A stretch of 64,000 nucleotides of DNA from contig OZ036012.1 of NCBI GenBank assembly GCA_964035015.1, forward strand, positions 3,378,085-3,442,084, given 5' to 3'. How positions within the stretch are numbered: the stretch's first letter is position 1; the number at the start of each line of letters is the position of its first letter. The DNA is from Corallium rubrum (taxonomy: Eukaryota > Cnidaria > Anthozoa > Scleralcyonacea > Coralliidae). The notes under the pieces are model-generated. The model worked only from the letters and a program-made list of their open reading frames with translations, was not told where the DNA came from and made no database searches. Below, in pieces: positions 32,901 through 64,000 of the stretch. The position numbers and the translations under genes are program-made.

Positions 32901-35580
32901 TTGGTGGAAGGTGCGTGGAATGTGCTTGGACGGTGCGCGGAAGGTGCGTGGGATGTGCGTGGGATGTGCGTGCAATGTGCGTGGAAGGTGAGTGGAAGGT
33001 GTGAGGAATGTGTGTGGAATGTCCGTGGAATGTGCGTGGGAGGTGGAATGTGCGTGGGATGTGGGTGGAATGTCCGTGGAATGTGCGTAGAAGGTGCGTT
33101 TAAGGTGCGTGGAATGTGCGTGGAAAGAGCGTGGAAGGTGCGTGGAAGGTGCGTGGAAGGTGCGTGGAAGGTGCGTTGAAGGTGCGTGGTAGGTGCGTGG
33201 AAGGTGCGTGGAAGGTGAGTGGAAGGTGAGTGGAAGGTGCGTGGTAGGTGCATGGGATGTGCGTGGAGGTGGAATGTGCGTGGAAGGTGCGTGGAATGTG
33301 CTTGGACGGTGCGTGGAAGGTGCATGGAAGGTGAGTGGAAGGTGAGTGGAAGGTGAGTGGAAGGTGTGAGGAATGTGTGTGGAATGTCCGTGGAATGTGC
33401 GTGGGAGGTGGAATGTGCGTGGGAGGTGGAATGTGCGTGGGATGTGGGTGGAAGGTGCGGGGAAGGTGCGTGGGATGTGCGTGGGATGTGCGTGGGATGT
33501 GCGTGGGATGTGCGTGCAATGTGCGTGGAAGGTGTGAGGAATGTGAGGAATGTCCGTGGAATGTGCGTGGGAGGTGGAATGTGCGTGGGATGTGAGTGGA
33601 AGGTGCGTGGTAGGTGCGTGGGATGTGCGTGGAGGTGGAATGTTGGTGGAAGGTGCGTGGAATGTGCTTGGACGGTGCGTGGGATGTGCGTGCAATGTGC
33701 GTGGAAGGTGAGTGGAAGGTGTGAGGAATGTGTGTGGAATGTCCGTGGAATGTGCGTGGGAGGTGGAATGTGCGTGGGATGTGGGTGGAAGGTGCGGGGA
33801 AGGTGCGTGGGATGTGCGTGGGATGTGCGTGCAATGTGCGTGGAAGGTGAGTGGAAGGTGTGAGGAATGTGTGTGGAATGTCCGTGGAATGTGCGTGGGA
33901 GGTGGAATGTGCGTGGGATGTGAGTGGAAGGTGCGTGGTAGGTGCGTGGGATGTGCGTGGAGGTGGAATGTTGGTGGAAGGTGCGTGGAATGTGCTTGGA
34001 CGGTGCGCGGAAGGTGCGTGGGATGTGTGTGGGATGTGCGTGGGATGTGCGTGCAATGTGCGTGGAAGGTGAGTGGAAGGTGTGAGGAATGTGTGTGGAA
34101 TGTCCGTGGAATGTGCGTGGGAGGTGGAATGTGCGTGGGATGTGGGTGGAAGGTGCGTGGAAGGTGCGTAGAAGGTGCGTTTAAGGTGCGTGGAATGTGC
34201 GTGGAAAGAACGTGGAAGGTGCGTGGAAGGTGCGTGGAAGGTGCGTTGAAGGTGCGTGGTAGGTGCGTGGAAGGTGAGTGGAAGGTGAGTGGAAGGTGCG
34301 TGGTAGGTGCATGGGATGTGCGTGGAGGTGGAATGTGCGTGGAAGGTGCGTGGAATGTGCTTGGACGGTGCGTGGAAGGTGCATGGAAGGTGAGTGGATG
34401 GTGAGTGGAAGGTGAGTGGAAGGTGTGAGGAATGTGTGTGGAATGTGCATGGAATGTGCGTGGGATGTGGGTGGAACGTGCGTGGGATGTGGGTGGAATG
34501 TGCGTGGAATGCGCGTGGAAGGTGCGTGGAAGGTGCGTGGAAGGTGTGTGGAAGGTGCGTGGAAGGTGCGTGGAAAGTGCGTGGAACGTTCGTGGAATGC
34601 GCGTGAAAGGTGCGTGGAAGGTGCGCGGAAGGTGCGCGGGATGTGCGTGGGATGTGCGTGCAATGTGCGTGGAAGGTGCATGGAAGGTGAGTGGAAGGTG
34701 TGAGGAATGTGTGTGGAATGTCCGTGGAATGTGCGTGGAAGGTGGAATGTGCGTGGGATGTGGGTGGAAGGTGTGGGGAAGGTGCGTGGGATGTGCGTGG
34801 GATGTGGGCGGAATGTGGGTGGAATGTGCGTGGAAGGTGCGTGGAAGGTGGGCGGAATGTGCGCGGAATGTGCGCGGATGGTGCGTGAAAGGTGCGTGAA
34901 AGGTGCGTGGGATGGGCGTGGAAGGTGCGCGGAATGTGCGCGGAAGGTGCGTGGAAGGTGCGTGGAAAGTGCGTGGAAGGTGCGTGGAAGGTGCGTGGAA
35001 AGTGCGTGGAACGTTCGTGGAATGCGCGTGAAAGGTGCGTGGAAGGTGAGTGGAAGGTGCGCGGAAGGTGCGTGGGATGTGCGTGGGATGTGCGTGGGAT
35101 GTGCGTGGGATGTGCGTGCAATGTGCGTGGAAGGTGCATGGAAGGTGAGTGGAAGGTGTGAGGAATGTGTGTGAAATGTCCGTGGAATGTGCATGAAAGG
35201 TGCGTGGAAGGTGCGCGGAATGTGCGTGGAAGGTGCGCGGAATGTGCGCGGAAGGTGCGTGGAAGGTGCGTGGAAAGTGCGTGGAAGGTGCGAGGGATGT
35301 GCGGGGGTTGTGCGTGGGTTGTGCGTGGGATGTGCGTGGGATGTGCGTGGGAGGTGCGTGGAAGGGGCGTGGGATGTGCGTGGAAGGTGCGTGGAAGGAG
35401 CGTGGAAGGTGCGCGGAAGGTGCGTGGGATGTGCGTGGAGGGTGCGTGGAGGGTGCGAAGAATGTGTGTGGAATGTGCGTGGAATGTGCGTGGAATGTGC
35501 GTGGAATGTGCGTGGAATGTGCGTGGAATGTGCGTGGAAGGTGCGTGGAAGGTGCGTGTAAGGTGCGTGGAATGTGCGTG
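29905..35580. repeat. 11-bp GTGCGTGGAAG satellite, 5.7 kb
   Basis: Roughly 500 units of GTGCGTGGAAG with variants (GTGCGTGGAAT, GTGCGTGGGAT, GTGAGTGGAAG). Three near-identical spacers of about 110-130 bp (30222-30345, 30675-30810, 31298-31430; AAGTTTCAAGTTTCTTTAAT at the start) divide the first 1.5 kb into higher-order blocks. A homogenised run of identical units spans about 32150-32410. Long frames on both strands (up to about 1,440 codons) are read-through of stop-free units. Confidence 0.95.
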
Positions 35581-35582
35581 GA

Positions 35583-35825
35583 ATAAGCGTGACCCTCGAA
35601 TAAGTGCCTCCCTCGAATAAGCGCTGCCCTCGAATAAGTGCTGCCCTCACATAAGCGCCTCCCTTGAATAAGCGCCGCCCTCATATAAGCGCCACCCTCA
35701 CATAAGCACCACCCTCAAATAAGCACCGCCCTCGAATAAGCGCCGCCCTCGAATAAGCACCACCCTCGAATAAGCACCACCCTCGAATAAGCACCACCCT
35801 CGAATAAGCGCAGCCCTCAAATAAG
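35583..35825. repeat. 16-17-bp CGAATAAGCGCCGCCCT array, right flank
   Basis: Same unit and orientation as 29618-29870, as if the 11-bp satellite arose within one array. Confidence 0.9.
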
Positions 35826-36226
35826 AGTTCATGCGGAGTTCGCGTGGAGTTCGCGATACAGCTGCAAAGCTGAAACTAATTCCTGAAACTCGAAGGCAAG
35901 ACTTCATGCATATATCCAGCCTGAGGATTTGGTGATGCACCTGATCAGTCCTTTTCGTTTGACATGTGTGATCGCATGCGCAAGCGTTGGCACACGCGTG
36001 AACCCAACTGCGTGTGCTGTTTATCGCACGCGTGAAAAGCCATGTTCAATTGTTCATTCACATTGCAATTGTGAAAATGTGTGAAAGTTTCAGTAATATG
36101 TCACATCTCACAACGTAACATAAAGTCTCACAACGCGATGTAAGGTCTCACAATGCAACGGAAGGTGTCACAACATTATGCAAGGTCTCACAATGTAATG
36201 TAAAGTCTCACAACATAACGCATTGT
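35826..36226. other. Unassigned sequence with CTCACAATGTAACG repeats
   Basis: No gene seen. Degenerate 20-24-bp units occupy 36095-36225. Confidence 0.6.
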
Positions 36227-36499
36227 GTAATGCAATTTTCACTGAATCTGAAGTCCACAATCACAGGCAATTTTTCAAAAAATTGCATGGCCATTTAAAT
36301 TTTTTATGAAAATTGCACAGCTGTGGGAAATTGGTGTAAAGAATCACACAACACACATGCAGAATATGCCCTCTGCCGCAACGCCTCTGTCTGGGCCACA
36401 ATCAGTGGTGTAACATGACCTTTCTGATAGGAGTGGGGGAGGGGGATTAAATATTACCAATCAACTCAGTTTTACAATCAATTTACCAACCAATTTATT

Positions 36500-37431
36500 G
36501 GGTCGTTCCAGAAAAGATCCATACCCCCCTCCCTCATGGAGGAAATGTCAAACACCCCCTCTTAGGATCCAGAGACAAGTGAACACCCCCTCTCCCCCCT
36601 TGGACATCATTTTTTTGTCAGCGGTTTTTTGAAAAATGGCTTAATTAGGTTGCACAGTTTTATCCTGCAAATACAGCCACCTCACATCAGACGATCATGA
36701 CAAAACGGACCTTGCGAGTCGACTCATAAACCCCTACGAGTCGAGAGTAAACAATCATTCCATACATATGATGTAGAGTTCATCCTGAGTAGAAAGGCCC
36801 AGATGCTCACACCAAAATCAACGTGAGTGCTCAGTTTCTGTCTCAAATTCCAAAGTGACAGCTTAGTTATTGCCAAACAAAGGAAAACGGATAGCTGTTC
36901 TTCTCACTACGACTTCGATTTGCGATAAATTACAAGATTTCCTATTGAAATCAAACAATTTTCCAGTCATCAAGTGGGACTTCCTGTCCAGACAGTTGAA
37001 TATTATTCTCACAGTGGAGCGAAATTTGAAACGTGGTTGCTAAGGTTATGACTATTTAAAGATTCAACAGGAAGTCCCGCTTGATATTGACTGGAAAATG
37101 GCTCGTTGATATTTCTATTTTCTGTTGATATTTTAGACAACTTATATAGTTTGTACTTGTTATGTATCTATGACTTGTTAAATCTTTTTATTAAAAGTTA
37201 TGTTTACTTACATGTTTAATATTTTGATATTTCTGAAGCGATGTCAGCGTCAGTCAGCGTTGAACGGTTTGGATGAACTTTATTTCCAACTACTCCCTCC
37301 CCCCTCGGGCATCTGAAGTAAATTTCCCCCTCCCCCCTTCCGGACAATGAAAATTTCTTCCGTGTGGGAGGGGGGTGGGGGGTGGGGGGTGGGTGGGTGT
37401 AGGGGGTATGGATTTTTTCTAGAACGACCCA
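36500..37431. mobile_element. TIR element with empty site in the left arm
   Basis: Ends GGGTCGTTCCAGAAAAGATC and (reverse) GGGTCGTTCTAGAAAAAATC are inverted copies. The left arm reads straight through at this point (CAATTTATTTCTCATC near 11265), so the site is empty there; AATTT borders both ends and may be the target duplication. Inside is another inverted pair around GGGACTTCCTGT/ACAGGAAGTCCC. No transposase seen. Confidence 0.75.
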
Positions 37432-37653
37432 ATTTTCTCATCAATTTATGCAACAAATCAAATTTTCCACTACAAAATGTCAGTTTTACCAACTGGTTTT
37501 CCCAAAAGTAGTGAGGTAACCCACCCCACCCCCCTCAGCCACACATCACACCCCTGGCCACACCCAGGGTAAGTGTGATTTGGTGTGATCATTAATTATG
37601 GTGGGAAATTGTGTAAAGTGTTAATATGGTAAATTAAAGAAAATGTTAATTAC

Positions 37654-37776
37654 CTTAATTTGATGAATATAATTTGACTGGTCCAGATGGTCCAGACATT
37701 GACCATATCAAGCCACTGAGTCTAATGTATTGAGATTTTCTTTAATATCTTCATTGGTTAGACAGTAAGAAGACTT
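37654..37776 (-). pseudogene. Candidate exon 1 of unknown gene, right copy, broken
   Basis: Mirror of 10947-11039. It reads KSSYCLTNEDIKENL, then an insertion brings an in-frame TGA before YGQCLD and ends YIHQIK at a GTAATT donor. Inactive as written. Confidence 0.35.
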
Positions 37777-38199
37777 CTAACAGCTTTACACAGAGACTGA
37801 GACCTTTAAAAAGAGAAAAAAATATTAATAACTCAACAACTGCCTTTAAATGACAACCACTTCTCTTGCAAGATCCACAAGGTTGTCCGGTTGCCCAACC
37901 ATGTGACAAAAATATTTTATTCACAATACTTTAAAAATGACCCAGCCCTTTACCTGGAGCTATTTTTTAATATAGATACATCCTTCTTGAATGCATCTTT
38001 CGTTTAGTTCTCTTTTAGAAAGAGAAAGCAAGCTAGGTCAGAGCAATTAAAGCAGCAATTTAGCTTTAAATTATAAAATGATACAGAAAAGCCATATTGG
38101 ACGCCATCTTGGTTTTTGTGAACCCTACAGTCACCCAAGCTCTATTTATAATATTTCAATCCCCGGCAGTTGATACTCCCCACTTTCTTCCCATGAAAC

Positions 38200-38560
38200 A
38201 CAGTTATTCTGTGACGCAGTGTTAATGACGACCTGTATATATATTAGATAGTTTCCAATAAATTATATATGTATGTATATATATATTTATTATATAGATG
38301 CGAGTGTTTTATTAGAAAATATGCAGTGTCGTATTTTCCATATCCTCATTAGTGAAGATATCGATGACGTCATTTAGAATTTTACCGCTTTTTGCATTGA
38401 ATCTATATAATAAAAAGACAATTGCACACTGGCTTGAAGATATGAATTTTATCTTCGAGTGGGGCAAAAACAATATTTTACTCATTCGCTACGCTCATTC
38501 GTAAAATATTGTTTTCCCCCACTCGAAGATAAAATTCATATCTTCGCACCACCGTGTAAT

Positions 38561-38657
<97 letters not shown>

Positions 38658-38705
38658 TGTCCAATTCTTCGGGTAATATATATATATATATATATATATA
38701 TATTC
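38200..38705. repeat. AT/CT microsatellites and hairpin
   Basis: TA-rich runs near 38240-38300. A hairpin at 38436-38545 (GAAGATATGAATTTTATCTT mirrored). A (CT)n at 38565-38632 runs into (TA)n to 38702. Confidence 0.9.
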
Positions 38706-38956
38706 CCATTCTTGGGTACGCTGTGGTTGTACAAGCTCTTTGAAAATCAAGAGAAAAGACTGGGTACGAGGTTGTTCAAAAATTAGGATTTTAATAAATT
38801 TTAAATGTTTTTTTCTCCCCAAAGAGTTACAGAAGAATAAACTCCTCTAAAGCAGACTCCTTAACAAAGATTTGGCTATATTCTTTGCAAAATACAGCAT
38901 TAAATCACTCGGAAAGGAAGCCATTGAAATACATAAGAAATTGTTTAGGTTTGGTG

Positions 38957-38969
38957 GTTGCTACGCAAC
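38957..38969 (+). promoter_or_regulatory. RFX X-box-like site upstream of the dynein gene
   Basis: GTTGCTACGCAAC is a palindrome of GTTGC half-sites with a three-base spacer, close to the known RFX X-box (GTTGCC-ATGG-CAAC type). RFX factors drive cilium genes in animals. It lies 188 bases before the ATG at 39157, where such sites usually occur. One base departs from the strict RGYAAC half-site. Confidence 0.6.
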
Positions 38970-39156
38970 ATACGCCATTTTGGATCGAGCTTGCTTGGAA
39001 GAGAAGAGGGAAAATCAGATTAGACCCAAAAGAACGTGATTTCTACGGGATTTTAAACAAATATTGTCCACTTTACTGTTAAATTATACTCCTAGAGGCA
39101 TGCAGTTATCTGTGGAGTGGGGTTAGACTTCGAAATAAAGGCGTCTTGTTGCGAAA

Positions 39157-64000
<24,844 letters not shown>

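Larger units (their letters stand above)
26757..36226. other. 9.47-kb block inserted in the right arm
   Basis: Arm similarity stops after TTACAAAGTTTCTAATC (about 26,757) and resumes at TAATGCAATTTTCACTGAATC (about 36,228). The block holds a hairpin, a LINE 3' end, a hAT miniature, related CTCACAATGTAACG repeats near both ends, and the large satellite. About 480 bp of left-arm sequence is absent here, so insertion was accompanied by loss, or the left arm gained sequence. Confidence 0.7.
19194..38188 (-). repeat. Right arm of giant palindrome, interrupted
   Basis: Mirror of the left arm, ending near ACTGCCGGGGATTGAAATAT seen from the reverse strand (about 38,150-38,188). It is interrupted by a 9.47-kb block (about 26,757-36,226) and a 0.93-kb TIR element (36,500-37,431), both missing at the matching left-arm sites. 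Confidence 0.88.

Noticed and set aside
31359-35684. A 1,441-codon open frame on the minus strand (RTFHAPSTHLP repeats)
   Set aside because: The 11-bp satellite unit has no stop in any phase, so long frames exist on both strands and several phases. No unique domain or splice context.

Overview
This is eukaryotic, metazoan DNA: two intron-rich genes on the plus strand sit in a sea of satellites, inverted-repeat transposons and retroelement scraps. Introns are GT-AG, the genes are an R-Ras-type GTPase and an axonemal dynein heavy chain, and the repeat flavour (hAT miniatures, GIY-YIG scraps, tRNA-like and 5S-like short elements, TIR elements) fits a marine invertebrate. A cnidarian is my best guess, but this is inference; nothing here fixes the species.

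Layout. 1-5,004: the last six coding exons of an R-Ras/M-Ras-type small GTPase, from switch II to the CVIL prenylation box, with transposons in its introns. 5,005-10,540: intergenic, with inverted-repeat elements, a CT/TA microsatellite and a 30-bp minisatellite. 10,545-38,188: a very large palindrome with its axis near 19,194. Each arm carries, from outside in, a three-exon gene remnant, AT-rich microsatellites, TTACGTCA-motif arrays, a nested inverted-repeat element, an inverted pair of GIY-YIG scraps, tandem tRNA-like units and a 30-bp minisatellite. The right arm is interrupted by a 9.5-kb block (LINE tail, hAT miniature, large 11-bp satellite) and by a 0.93-kb TIR element; the left arm lacks both. 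38,190-38,950: AT/CT microsatellites and a hairpin. 39,157-64,000: the first 25 recognised exons of an axonemal dynein heavy chain of the short-stem DNAH3/7/12 group, from the start codon through stem and linker to the Walker A and B motifs of AAA1. The gene runs off the window.

Nearly every large dynein intron is filled with a different satellite, several abutting splice sites. The dynein frame is broken at three points (an extra T in exon 5, a missing piece after exon 5, one lost base in exon 9). A palindromic RFX X-box-like site lies about 190 bp upstream of the dynein start, fitting control as a motile-cilium gene. A degraded copy of dynein exon 5 sits inside a TIR element in the intron just before that exon.

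The two genes have no evident shared pathway. Most long open frames are satellites read through, not genes. The most interesting structures are the palindrome with its duplicated unknown gene, the TIR elements that carry internal satellites, and the exon copy inside one of them.
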